A stretch of DNA of 64,000 nt from JACVRW01 sp963746825 (GTDB taxonomy: Bacteria > Actinomycetota > Thermoleophilia > Solirubrobacterales > Thermoleophilaceae), in contig CAVVCU010000005.1 of NCBI GenBank assembly GCA_963746825.1, positions 620,001 to 684,000 of the forward strand, given 5' to 3'. A program made the translations under genes and the position numbers. The notes beneath the pieces were generated by a model that saw nothing but the letters and a program-made list of their open reading frames with translations, was not told where the DNA came from and searched no databases. Every line of letters starts with the position of its first letter. The stretch's first letter is position 1. Positions 56,474-64,000 of this stretch are shown piece after piece.

Positions 56474-57254
56474 TCAGTCGCGTTCGCGGTAGATGACACG
56501 CTCGCAATCGAGCACGCGGTCGTTCGCCCTGACCACGGCGCGATCCTGGCCGCGCCCGCAGTCGACGATGTCGCGCTGGCGATCGGCCGCGTGTACGCGA
56601 TCGTCCCCGCCGCCAGCGCGAATCTCGTCGCGCCCAGGGCCGCCCGCCACGAAGTCCGCCCCCGGGCCGCCGTCGATGGAGTCGGCACCGCCGCGGGCAA
56701 GGATCCGGTCCTCGCCTGTGCCGCCGCCGAAGAAGTCCTTCGCCCCGACGCCGGTGAGATGGTCGCGTCCGGCACCACCGTTCAGCAGGTTGCCGCGGGT
56801 GGCGCTGATCAGCCGGTCGTTGCCAGGTCCCCCGTACAGGCTTCCACCCTCGGCGATGCCGTGGTCGCTTCCTTCCTCGAGAAACACGGCACCCGTGTCA
56901 GCAAGCACCGCATCCGCACGGTCCCCGGTGAATGCGATGGCCAGCAGTCCCGCGGAGCCCGGCGGTCCACAGCGGACCATGTTGGGGGTGGATGCGGCGC
57001 AGAACGTCCCCCGGTGTGATGGCGGCGCCATCGTCGCGGAAGCGCACCCCGGCCGGGTCGGGCAGCACCGACAGTTCGTTCACTTCGCCGGGCGCGGCCC
57101 TGAAGACCACATCGAGGCGCCGCTCGTTGGGGAAGTAGCGGCAGATGTCGTCACCCGTGCACGCCACCAGCTCGCCCGAGGCCTCTCCCGCCTGGGCCGC
57201 CGCGGGTAGGCCAAGAGCCAACAGCACACAGGCACTCGACAGGAAACGGCGCAT
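56474..57254 (-). CDS. Exported RTX-type calcium-binding protein, frameshift in a homopolymer
   Basis: Signal peptide MRRFLSSACVLLALGLPAAAQA, an N-terminal domain (CTGDDICRYFPNERRL, VNELSVLPD), then glycine-rich nonapeptide repeats (GGPGNDRLI, GGAGRDHLTG, GGTGEDRIL, GGPGADFV, GGPGRDEI, GGGDDRVH) forming a calcium-binding beta-roll, and a C-terminal DCERVIYRERD. The two parts are in different frames; trimming a run of five G (minus strand, 57008-57012) to four joins them as TPGTFCAASTPNMVRC. Secreted; partner unknown. ATG at 57263 is an alternative start. Confidence 0.75.
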
Positions 57255-57283
57255 CACCGCCATTGAACACCAAAACATCCCGC

Positions 57284-57314
57284 CGCCGGCCGGTTCGTGG
57301 CTGACCGGCCGGCG
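57284..57314 (-). terminator. Inverted repeat after the recombinase operon
   Basis: Perfect 11-bp stem CGCCGGCCGGT/ACCGGCCGGCG with a nine-base loop in the roughly 200-bp gap between the recombinase-like gene and the RTX gene; minus strand continues GCGGGATGTTTTGG. Likely a terminator for the upstream operon. The rest of the gap shows nothing else clear. Confidence 0.5.
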
Positions 57315-57462
57315 ACGAGAGGCCGGCACGCTGGAGGCCGTGGCCTCCATCCCCTACCGGCAAGCTGCTCCGAGAATGCCCACAGGGAGCCCCTCTGACA
57401 AGCGAAACCGCGCGCTGAGGCCCTAACGCTCCCGACCTGTTGCGGAAAAACGCAGGCTGAGC

Positions 57463-59787
57463 TCAACCGGCGGTGGTGCCGTTGCCGGCCTTTCGAGCGC
57501 CGCGCTTGGGGCGCTTGTAGCCGACGGCGGCCTGAACGCTCGACGGTCGCCATTCCGTGCCGCCGCGCAGGGTCGGAACGCCCTCGGCGTTGAGGGTGTC
57601 GGCGATCGCCTGCAGCGTCATGCCGCGCGTCCGCATCTCGGCGATCCTCTCCTTGAGCGCCGGCCGGTCGGCCACCGCGGGCCGTCCCGAAGACCGGCGC
57701 GCCTCGCGGGCCGCCTCCAGTCCCTTACGCGTGCGCGAATCGAGGCTCTTGCGCTCCAGGGTCCCGACGTTGGCCAGCGCCTCGGCGGCCAGGCGGCCGT
57801 CGGGATTGCCGGTGTCGAGCTCGATGTCGAGCACCACGAGCCTGATGTTGCTCTCTCCGAGGCGGTCGATGAGGGTCCCCAGATGGGAAGCCGACCGCGT
57901 GAGGCGCTCCAGGCTGGCCACCACCAGGCAGTTCGCCTCGCCGGCCTCGAGCCGCTCGACCGCGTATATGAGACCCGGGCGCTCGAGGTCGGAGCTCGAG
58001 TGCGACTCGAAGTCGCGCACGACCTCCACCGACTCGAAGCCGTTGCGTGTGCAGGCGGCGCGAATCTGCTCGGTCTGGGCCTCGAGGTCTGAGCCCTGGG
58101 CGTCGGCGTCCGCGGCGCTCACGTAGCCCAGGGCGCGCAACGGCCCGGACGGCGTGGCACGCCGGCCGATCCGCCCCGGCCGGGTGGGGAACGGGATCAC
58201 GTCGTCGGGAAGCTCAAGCATCCGCTGCGGCTGCTGCGGTGATGGCTGCTGAGGCGCGGGCGGGGGCACCTCGAGCTTCGGCGCTTCGGCCGCGCCGGAC
58301 GAGGACAGCGGCGCCCGCCGGTCGGCCAGCACCGGAGGCGTGACCGGGGCGCTGACCGGCTCGGTCTTGTCCTGCGCCACCGGCGCGGGCTGCTCTGCAT
58401 CCGCCGAAACGGTCTGCGGCTCCTGGGCCGGGACGGGCTTTTCCTCCACCTTGGCGGGCTTCTCCTCTCGGGCCTTTGCGGGCCGTTTCGTAGCCGGGAC
58501 CGGTGCCGGCTTCTCCTCATGCAGCTTGGCAGGCATTCGCTCTTCTCGCGCCACCGCTGCCCGCTTTTCCTCCTGAGCCCTGGCTGCCGCGGCCCGCTCC
58601 TCGCGCTCCTTGGCCGCCTTCTCCTCGCGCTCCTTGGCCGCCCTCTCCTCCTCGGCCTTGGCTGCCGCCTCCTGTTCCTCGCGGGCCTTGGCTGCCGCGG
58701 CCCGCTCCTCGCGCTCCTTGGCGGCCTTTTCCTCGCGCTCCTTGGCCGCCTGAGCCTCGCGCTCCTTCGCCACCCTCTCCTCGCGCTCGCGCGCTGCCGC
58801 GGCTCTTTCCTCCCGCGCCCTGGCCGCCTTCTCCTCGCGTTCCTTGGCTCGCGCGGCCCGTTCCGCGCGGGCCTTGGCCGCCCTCTCCTCCCGGGCCTTG
58901 GCCGACCTCTCCTCGCGCGCGCGGGCTGCGGCTGCCCTCTCCTCCTGCGCTGCTGCGGCCGCCTTTTCCTCCCGCGCTGCGGCGGCTGCCTTTTCCTCCC
59001 GCGCTGCGGCGGCTGCCTTTTCCTCCCGCGCCGCTGCGGCTGCCTGTTCCTCCCGCGCTGCGGCGGCTGCCTGTTCCTCCCGCGCTGCGGCGGCTGCCTG
59101 TTCCTCCCGCGCTGCCGCGGCTGCCTTTTCTTCGCGAGCTGCCGCGGCTGCCTGTTCCTCCCGCGCCGCGGCGGCTGCCTGTTCCTTCCGCGCTGCCGCG
59201 GCTGCCTTCTCCTCCCGCGCTCTGGCCTCGGCCTTCTCGTCGCGCGGCTTCGCGAGCTTCTCCTCAGCCTTCGCCTTCGCGGCCGCCGGCTTGTCCTCCT
59301 CGGTTTTCGCGGTGGCCGCTGCCACCGCTGCGGCGGGCGCCGGGCTCTTCGCCTCGGCGGCCGTCTCGTTCGCTTCGCCCGTTGTCGCCGCGGTTGCAGC
59401 GGGCTCCCGGCGGCGGCGCTTGATCGCCGACGTGAGCAGCCCCGCGGTCAGGAGCACGGCCAGCGCCGCCAGCGCGCCCAGGCCGATCAAGCCCAGCGAC
59501 GAGCCGTCGTTGCCGGACTCCTCGGCGGCCGGCTCGCTCTGGGCGAGGGGTGGCTCGGTCTCGGTCGGCGCCGGCGGCGGGGTGCTCTCCTCGTTCTCCT
59601 GCGCCTCGGCGGGCGGCGACTGCTCGCCCTCGGGCTTCGGCGGCTGAGACTTGTCGGAGTCGAGTGGGAACTCCTCCCACAACTCCTCCGGCTGGGCCGC
59701 GAATCCCGGCTGTGCCGTGGCCGACGGTGCGGCGATGGACAGAAGCGCGAGGGCAAGAAACGCTGCGATCAAAGTGAGTCGCGGCAT
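57463..59787 (-). CDS. Membrane-anchored coiled-coil protein with C-terminal serine-recombinase-like domain
   Basis: 774 residues in an unusual order: signal peptide (about 1-26, ending SATAQ), Pro/Glu-rich segment, one membrane helix (about 97-122) followed by KRRRR, a long Ala/Glu/Arg/Lys repeat (about 185-460; EEKAAAAAR-type units, likely coiled coil), a Pro-rich linker, and from about 551 a resolvase-type domain. This domain has RALGYVSAAD, DLERPGL and SLERLTRSA, then a DNA-binding-like tail (TLQAIADTLNAEGVPTLRGG). By positive-inside the recombinase part is cytoplasmic. Ser is present but the Arg normally two residues before it is Tyr, and the usual Asp-Arg is Glu-Arg. Coupled (TGATG) to an L,D-transpeptidase gene. 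Function unknown. Confidence 0.8.
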   Translation of the reverse strand: MPRLTLIAAFLALALLSIAAPSATAQPGFAAQPEELWEEFPLDSDKSQPPKPEGEQSPPAEAQENEESTPPPAPTETEPPLAQSEPAAEESGNDGSSLGLIGLGALAALAVLLTAGLLTSAIKRRRREPAATAATTGEANETAAEAKSPAPAAAVAAATAKTEEDKPAAAKAKAEEKLAKPRDEKAEARAREEKAAAAARKEQAAAAAREEQAAAAAREEKAAAAAREEQAAAAAREEQAAAAAREEQAAAAAREEKAAAAAREEKAAAAAREEKAAAAAQEERAAAARAREERSAKAREERAAKARAERAARAKEREEKAARAREERAAAAREREERVAKEREAQAAKEREEKAAKEREERAAAAKAREEQEAAAKAEEERAAKEREEKAAKEREERAAAARAQEEKRAAVAREERMPAKLHEEKPAPVPATKRPAKAREEKPAKVEEKPVPAQEPQTVSADAEQPAPVAQDKTEPVSAPVTPPVLADRRAPLSSSGAAEAPKLEVPPPAPQQPSPQQPQRMLELPDDVIPFPTRPGRIGRRATPSGPLRALGYVSAADADAQGSDLEAQTEQIRAACTRNGFESVEVVRDFESHSSSDLERPGLIYAVERLEAGEANCLVVASLERLTRSASHLGTLIDRLGESNIRLVVLDIELDTGNPDGRLAAEALANVGTLERKSLDSRTRKGLEAAREARRSSGRPAVADRPALKERIAEMRTRGMTLQAIADTLNAEGVPTLRGGTEWRPSSVQAAVGYKRPKRGARKAGNGTTAG

Positions 59788-60599
59788 CAGACGACCTCCA
59801 TGGGTGTGCCGACCGGCATGAGCCGGCCGAGGCGGATGATATCGGCGTTACGCATGCGGATACAGCCGTGCGAAACGCGCCCGGGGAGGAGCTTGGGCTG
59901 GTTGGTTCCGTGAATTCCGACGAACCCGCCACCAGGCCAATCGGTCAATACGGCGGACCGGGCGCTCGTCCCGAAGGCGAGCGGCCCGTAGAACTCGCTG
60001 CGATAGCGCACGAGCTTGTTGCGTATGTAGAACTTGCCACGAGGCGTGGGCCACCGGCTTTGTCCGACGCCGATGTCGGCGCGCATGACCGGTTTGCCGT
60101 CGCGCATGAGCGTGGCGCGGAAACGGCCCAGGTCGATCACGAGGCGCGTGGTGACCGAGTGGTAGCCGCCGATCGCTTTTCGCGGGACCCAGCCCGTGGT
60201 TCCGTTGGGCAGCACGGGGAGCCGGGCTTTCACCCAGACCCTCCCGCGGTCGTCGGACCTGCGGCCGAGCACGAGAAGCGCGTTCGAGGTGTCCTCAGGC
60301 GTGGTCACGTCGAGCCGGGCGACCGCGCGGCCCGAGGCGTCGGGCGTGGCCCGAGCCGTGACCGGCCGGCGGACGATTGACCACAGGGCCGCGTTCGGGT
60401 TATCGCGCAGGAGCTCGGGTTCCGGAACCCTGAGCACCGATTCCTCGGCCGCGGGCAGGTTGCTGTCGCTGCTTCGGCCCGGTCGCGGACTGCTCTCGCT
60501 CGGCCAGAGCGCCACCGCAACGAGGATCGCCACGGCGCCGGCTGCGGCCAGGGCTGCTGCGGTTCGCCGAGGCCGGCGTACGACCGAGCCATCTGTCAT
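59787..60599 (-). CDS. L,D-transpeptidase (YkuD domain), membrane anchored
   Basis: Makes 3-3 crosslinks in peptidoglycan or attaches proteins to it. 270 residues: N-terminal basic RRPRRTAAAL and one hydrophobic anchor (about 13-32), an SH3-like region (about 70-130), and the YkuD catalytic block GIHGTNQPKLLPGRVSHGCIRM near the C-terminus with Cys, His and Arg intact. ATG overlaps the ferritin-like gene stop (ATGA) and its stop shares a base with the recombinase-like start. Confidence 0.92.
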   Translation of the reverse strand: MTDGSVVRRPRRTAAALAAAGAVAILVAVALWPSESSPRPGRSSDSNLPAAEESVLRVPEPELLRDNPNAALWSIVRRPVTARATPDASGRAVARLDVTTPEDTSNALLVLGRRSDDRGRVWVKARLPVLPNGTTGWVPRKAIGGYHSVTTRLVIDLGRFRATLMRDGKPVMRADIGVGQSRWPTPRGKFYIRNKLVRYRSEFYGPLAFGTSARSAVLTDWPGGGFVGIHGTNQPKLLPGRVSHGCIRMRNADIIRLGRLMPVGTPMEVV

Positions 60600-61279
60600 C
60601 CGGTGAAGCGAGGGGGCCGCTTGCCGCGCATCTTCGGCGGCGCCGCGATGAAGTTGGTCGAGCGAACCACACGGGTGACCTCAGCCCTCGACCTCGGCTG
60701 ATCGAACGCCTCAGCGGCCGGATTGAGGCCGAACAGGTAGCGCATCCAGGCCGCGTGGCGGGCCTCGACCGAGTAGATCGACACCGCGGCGGTGACTGCG
60801 GAAGCCGCGTTCAACCGGGCCGCCTGTCCGCCGTACGCGGCCACGGCGAGGTCCTCGAAGGCGACCGCGGTCTTGAGGAAGGCACGCGGCTTCTCCGTGA
60901 CACCCTGGAAATCGAAGCGCGGACGCCCGACGGCCTTGGGGCCAAGGACGTCACGGAACGCCTTGACGTGTGCCCGCTCCACGCTGCCGAGCTTGCGGGC
61001 AGCCTCGCGGGGGTCGCCCTTGAGCGCCTTGAGGCGCTCGGCCTCGGTGTAGAAGGCGGCCTGCAGGTACTCCAGTGTGAGCGCGTAGTTGAGGATCGCC
61101 TGATCCTGCTGTCCGAGCTTGCCGCCCTGGGCGCTTGCCGCGTCGGCCCCGATGGCCGCGACAGCCGACGCTCCGAGCACGCCGCCCACGAACGTGCCGC
61201 GCGTCATGAGCCCCGCGCGGTCGGCCGTTTCGGTGAGCGCGCCGTCGACGTCGAGCTTCTGAAATGAGAACTCGTCCAT
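60596..61279 (-). CDS. Exported ferritin-like domain protein
   Basis: 227 residues. A leader with GLMTRGTFVGGVLGASAVAA (about 23-50) precedes a four-helix ferritin-like domain with LEYLQAAFYTEAERL, ERAHVKAFRDVLG, AFEDLAVAAYGG and YSVEARHAAWMRYLFG, whose Glu and His fit a di-metal site. Paralogous to the next gene upstream. Role in iron or oxidative stress is inferred from fold only. Basic C-terminus RGKRPPRFTG. Confidence 0.85.
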   Translation of the reverse strand: MDEFSFQKLDVDGALTETADRAGLMTRGTFVGGVLGASAVAAIGADAASAQGGKLGQQDQAILNYALTLEYLQAAFYTEAERLKALKGDPREAARKLGSVERAHVKAFRDVLGPKAVGRPRFDFQGVTEKPRAFLKTAVAFEDLAVAAYGGQAARLNAASAVTAAVSIYSVEARHAAWMRYLFGLNPAAEAFDQPRSRAEVTRVVRSTNFIAAPPKMRGKRPPRFTG

Positions 61280-61282
61280 GCC

Positions 61283-61882
61283 TTATCCCTTCAGTCCCAG
61301 GCGCTTCAGGTCGCTCATGACCTGGTCAGCGGTGCGAGGTTTGTCGGTCGGGTCGTTGGCCGGCGGACGGCCGACGATGCTGCGTATCCAGGCCGCGTGG
61401 CGCGCCTCCACCGAGATCAGCGTCGCGGCCGCTCGCAGCGTCTTCTTGCTGAGGTTGCCGGCCTGACCGGCGTACGCACCCACGGCGAGGTCCTCGAGCT
61501 CCGCCGCTCGCTCGGCGAAGGCCTCCGGACTGCCGGTGGCGTCGCCGAAGTCGAACTTCGGCTTGGCCTGGGCACTGCTGCCCAGGGCCCCGGTCAGGAA
61601 CTCGACGTGCGCGTTCTCCTGACCAGATACCTGCTCCGCGAAAGCCATCAGCTCGCCGTCGAGCTTGCCCCGCTGCACCGCCTCGGCGTAGAACTCCGCC
61701 TCGGCGTACTCCACGACCAGCGCCATGTTCAGCGCCCGCTTTTCCGCCGCGCTCTGGGCCACGGCGTCCTCCGCCGGCCCCTGGCCGAGCACCAACCCTG
61801 CTCCCGCAGCGGTGCCGGCCAATATCGCCCCCCGCCGCAAGAACACGGCTCTAGGCATCCTGCTCTCAGTGCTGTCGTGCAT
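61283..61882 (-). CDS. Exported ferritin-like domain protein
   Basis: 199 residues; leader RAVFLRRGAILAGTAAGAGLVLG resembles a twin-arginine signal. Helices contain VVEYAEAEFYAEAVQ, GQENAHVEFLTGALG, AAELEDLAVGAYAGQ and ISVEARHAAWIRSIVG, parallel to its downstream paralogue. First gene of a four-gene coupled operon (ferritin-like, ferritin-like, L,D-transpeptidase, membrane recombinase-like). ATG at 61882 has AGGGGG five bases upstream. Confidence 0.85.
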   Translation of the reverse strand: MHDSTESRMPRAVFLRRGAILAGTAAGAGLVLGQGPAEDAVAQSAAEKRALNMALVVEYAEAEFYAEAVQRGKLDGELMAFAEQVSGQENAHVEFLTGALGSSAQAKPKFDFGDATGSPEAFAERAAELEDLAVGAYAGQAGNLSKKTLRAAATLISVEARHAAWIRSIVGRPPANDPTDKPRTADQVMSDLKRLGLKG

Positions 61883-62137
61883 CAGACCCCCTAATTTGCA
61901 CGGACTATCCCTACAAACGCTGCATCAATGCCCCAACTTGCCCCGGAAAACCTCCAAGCGCCAATATAAGCCGATTTACGCACCCATGGGCTTGCGTAGA
62001 CAAATCACCGACGGAGGGCCTGCGAACGGCTTCACAGAGCGGTTTGTGACGCTCCCAGAGCCTGGACGGCCGACCCCACCGAGGCCGGCCCCGGCTCCGG
62101 CCCGGCGCGCTTGAGCCCCACTGACGGCGCCGGCAGG
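61883..62137 (-). promoter_or_regulatory. Intergenic region upstream of the ferritin-like operon
   Basis: 255 bases with no gene seen. It is locally less GC-rich near 61,890-61,990. GATAGT about 15 bases before the Shine-Dalgarno is a possible -10; I found no convincing -35. GCGGTTTGTGACGC and GGCCGGCCCCGG stretches near 62,040-62,090 have no clear function. Confidence 0.3.
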
Positions 62138-63091
62138 CTAGGTGCCGGTGGGCCGCAGCCCACCAGGGCCGGGCAGATGCTCGAGGCTGCGGGCACGGCC
62201 CGGGCGCTTGTATCCCGCCGCGGCCTGGACGCTCGAGGGCCGCCAGTGCGCCCCGCCGCGCAGCGTCGCCACGCCCTCGGCGTTCAGCTGGTCGGCTATG
62301 GACTGCAGAGTCATCCCCTCGACGCGCATGAGGGCGATGCGCTCACGCAGCTCGGGCCGGTCGGCCACCGACGGCGGCCCGGCGCCCGCCCCCTTCGCCC
62401 GCGCGGCGGCCAGCCCGCGACGCGTGCGCTCCGCCAGCTTGCGGCCCTGGAGCTCGCCCGCGGCGGCAAGCGCACGGGCCGCCACCTTGCCCGTCTTGGT
62501 GTGCGTATCGAGCTCGAGGTCCGCGGCCACCAGACGGCGGCCGTCGCGGTCGAACCAGGAGATGAGGGTGCCCACTGCCGCGGCCGAGCGCCCGAGACGC
62601 TCCAGGCCCGCCACCACCATGCAGGACGCCTCACCGGCCACGATCTGCTCCAGCACGTGCTGCAGCCCGGGCCGCTCCAGGTCCCCGGCGGCCGGGGTCT
62701 CGACGTCGCGGACTACGCAAACCAGCTCGAGCCCGCGATCCTCGGCCGCCCGCTGGATCGCCTTCGTCTGGTTGCCGACCTCGATCGGAGTGGAGCCGTT
62801 GGCGCCGGCGGGCACCAGCACGTACCCGAGCGCTCGCGGCCGGCTCGTCTCCGGACGCGCGTCGATCTCCGACTCGGCCACCCAGAAGAGCCGCTGGCGC
62901 CGGCGGTCGAGGACCAGGTAGTGCGCCTCCTCCGTCGAGTCGGGGGCGTGCTGGCGTGCGTATAGCTGCCCTTCGAACTCGCCGACTCGCGGATCCGCGG
63001 ATCGACCGCGGACGAGCGGGTGGTGTTCGAGAGTCTTGAATTCCGTGTCGCGGCTGACCCCAGCCTGCGACGCCAACCTGCTTTTTCCCAT
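62138..63091 (-). CDS. Serine-recombinase-like protein lacking the catalytic serine
   Basis: 317 residues. An N-terminal region of about 95 residues (LVRGRSADPRVGEFEGQLY, HYLVLDRRRQRLFWVAESEI) is not recognised. Then comes a domain homologous to the C-terminus of the membrane-anchored protein at 57.5 kb: RALGYVLVPAG, DLERPGLQHVLEQ, GLERLGRSAAAVG, the same tail TLQSIADQLNAEGVATLRGG and WRPSSVQAAAGYKRPGR. The position of the nucleophilic Ser is Leu, so strand cleavage is unlikely. ATG at 63091 with GGAG just upstream. No signal peptide. Confidence 0.78.
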   Translation of the reverse strand: MGKSRLASQAGVSRDTEFKTLEHHPLVRGRSADPRVGEFEGQLYARQHAPDSTEEAHYLVLDRRRQRLFWVAESEIDARPETSRPRALGYVLVPAGANGSTPIEVGNQTKAIQRAAEDRGLELVCVVRDVETPAAGDLERPGLQHVLEQIVAGEASCMVVAGLERLGRSAAAVGTLISWFDRDGRRLVAADLELDTHTKTGKVAARALAAAGELQGRKLAERTRRGLAAARAKGAGAGPPSVADRPELRERIALMRVEGMTLQSIADQLNAEGVATLRGGAHWRPSSVQAAAGYKRPGRARSLEHLPGPGGLRPTGT

Positions 63092-63161
63092 TACTCCAAG
63101 CTCTAACGCAATGGGCGTCGATTTGGATCACCTCGATTTGGAGGCTCTATGGTGGGGCGAG

Positions 63162-64000
63162 ATGGAGGCCGCCGCGCACACCGCCGTCGACATCAAGGAG
63201 TCCATCCTCGACGCGGTGGGCGAGACGCCGCTCGTGCGTCTCTCACGCCTCGGGCGTGATCTGAAGCCGCAGTTGGTGGCCAAGGTGGAGGCGCTGAACC
63301 CGGGCGGCTCCATCAAGGATCGCGTGGCGGTGGCGCTGATCGAGGCCGCCGAGCGCAGCGGCAACCTCAAGCCGGGCGGGACGATCGTGGAGCCCACGAG
63401 CGGCAACACCGGCACCGGCCTGGCCATCGCCGCCTCACTGCGCGGCTACCGCGTGATCGCGGTGATGCCCGACAAGATGTCCAAGGAGAAGATCGACCTG
63501 CTGAGGGCCTACGGCGCGGAGGTGGTGGTGGCGCCCACCGAGGTCCCCCCCGACTCGCCCGAGTCCTACTACCGGGTGGCCGACCGGCTGACCCAGGAGA
63601 TCCCCGGCGCCTTTCAGCCCAACCAGTACCGCAACGCGGCCAACCCGGCCGCCCACTACGCGAGCACCGGGCCGGAGCTGTGGCGCCAGTCGGGCGGCCA
63701 GATCACCCACCTGGTGGCGGGCGTGGGCACCGGCGGCACCATCACCGGGGCCGGGCGCTACCTGCGCGAGCAGAAGCCCGACATACAGATCATCGGCGCC
63801 GACCCCGTGGGTTCGATCTACTCCAATCCGGAGGTCAAGCCCTACCTCGTGGAGGGTGTGGGCGAGGACTTCTGGCCCGAGACCTACGACCCCTCGATCG
63901 TCGACCGCTACATCACGGTGTCGGACAAGGACTCGTTCCTGTGGACGCGCCGGCTGGCCGAGACGGAGGGCATCCTCGCCGGCGGCTCGTGCGGCCTCGC
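63162..64000 (+). CDS. Cystathionine beta-synthase (PLP), C-terminus cut by window edge
   Basis: PLP enzyme joining serine and homocysteine; starts MEAAAHTAVDIKESIL. PLP Lys in NPGGSIKDRVAV, phosphate-binding EPTSGNTGTG, and GVGTGGTITGAGRYL. The stretches VEGVGEDFWPETYDPS and LAGGSCGL are characteristic of actinobacterial CBS rather than CysK. About 279 codons visible. ATG at 63162; divergent from the recombinase-like gene. TTGGAT-17-TCTATG is a possible weak promoter (63124-63152). Confidence 0.88.
   Translation, partial: MEAAAHTAVDIKESILDAVGETPLVRLSRLGRDLKPQLVAKVEALNPGGSIKDRVAVALIEAAERSGNLKPGGTIVEPTSGNTGTGLAIAASLRGYRVIAVMPDKMSKEKIDLLRAYGAEVVVAPTEVPPDSPESYYRVADRLTQEIPGAFQPNQYRNAANPAAHYASTGPELWRQSGGQITHLVAGVGTGGTITGAGRYLREQKPDIQIIGADPVGSIYSNPEVKPYLVEGVGEDFWPETYDPSIVDRYITVSDKDSFLWTRRLAETEGILAGGSCGL

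Noticed and set aside
58910..59225. Regular short repeats (about 27-33 bp) resembling a repeat array
   Set aside because: They are tandem codon repeats for EEKAAAAAR-type peptide units without variable spacers; not CRISPR.
57463..63091. Integrated element with two serine recombinases
   Set aside because: No attachment-site repeats, no phage or transfer genes, composition like the surroundings, and one recombinase lacks the catalytic serine.
63162..64000. Cysteine synthase (CysK)
   Set aside because: The EDFWPETYDPS stretch and overall pattern fit actinobacterial cystathionine beta-synthase better; the C-terminal domains are outside the window, so a small doubt remains.

Overview
The window is high-GC bacterial chromosome, tightly packed with ATGA/GTGA-coupled operons. 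GTG and TTG starts are common, and many genes start immediately downstream of a TAnnnT -10 element. Gene content (SepF, YggT, rpsB-tsf-pyrH-frr-uppS-cdsA-dxr-rseP order, mycobacterial-type cystathionine beta-synthase) points to an actinobacterium. The collagen-like protein whose N-terminus contains YANTVATLALFLALGG, together with the paired exported ferritin-like proteins, suggests class Thermoleophilia (Solirubrobacterales or a relative). That placement is inference; the 16S gene at 31.1-32.6 kb would settle it.

Layout. 1-8.5 kb: translation, lipid and isoprenoid operon (rpsB, tsf, pyrH, frr, uppS, cdsA, a GAF-GGDEF gene, dxr, rseP). 8.7-13.9 kb: the region normally downstream of the division cluster (pgeF, yggS, sepF, proC, yggT, lspA, rluD), interrupted by an opposite-strand alpha/beta hydrolase. 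13.9-22 kb: CCA-adding enzyme, then a compact histidine operon (hisZ-hisG-hisD-hisB-hisH-hisA-hisF) behind murA. 22-27.5 kb: small enzymes and hypotheticals. 27.6-32.9 kb: one 16S-23S-5S operon without spacer tRNA and with clear processing stems. 32.9-39.2 kb: tyrS, a class A PBP, 3-methyladenine glycosylase, argH, a GNAT. 39.2-42.3 kb: a three-gene mcl-mch-mct-like operon for glyoxylate/propionyl-CoA assimilation. 42.3-56.5 kb: branched-chain amino acid genes in three operons (leuB-ilvE-cimA-degT; regulator-leuC-leuD-methyltransferase; leuL-leuA-FeADH-GSDH), with isoleucine probably made through citramalate. 56.5-63.1 kb: cell-envelope and recombinase-like genes. 63.2-64 kb: start of cystathionine beta-synthase.

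Most striking points. (1) An operon of two exported ferritin-like proteins, an L,D-transpeptidase, and a protein with signal peptide, membrane anchor, long Ala/Glu/Arg coiled coil and a C-terminal serine-recombinase-like domain. A second recombinase-like gene that has lost the catalytic serine lies next to it. (2) The 2-methylfumaryl-CoA isomerase/hydratase/lyase cluster. (3) An unannotated leucine-rich leader peptide before leuA. (4) MurA with Asp in place of the catalytic Cys, predicting fosfomycin insensitivity. (5) A palindromic element at the hisB-hisH junction that removes the hisB stop.

Caution: five genes (proC, a collagen-like gene, leuD, a PQQ-type dehydrogenase, an RTX-like protein) each carry one single-base frameshift. 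Two of these are in housekeeping biosynthesis genes and one is in a homopolymer, so indel errors in the assembly are the likeliest cause.
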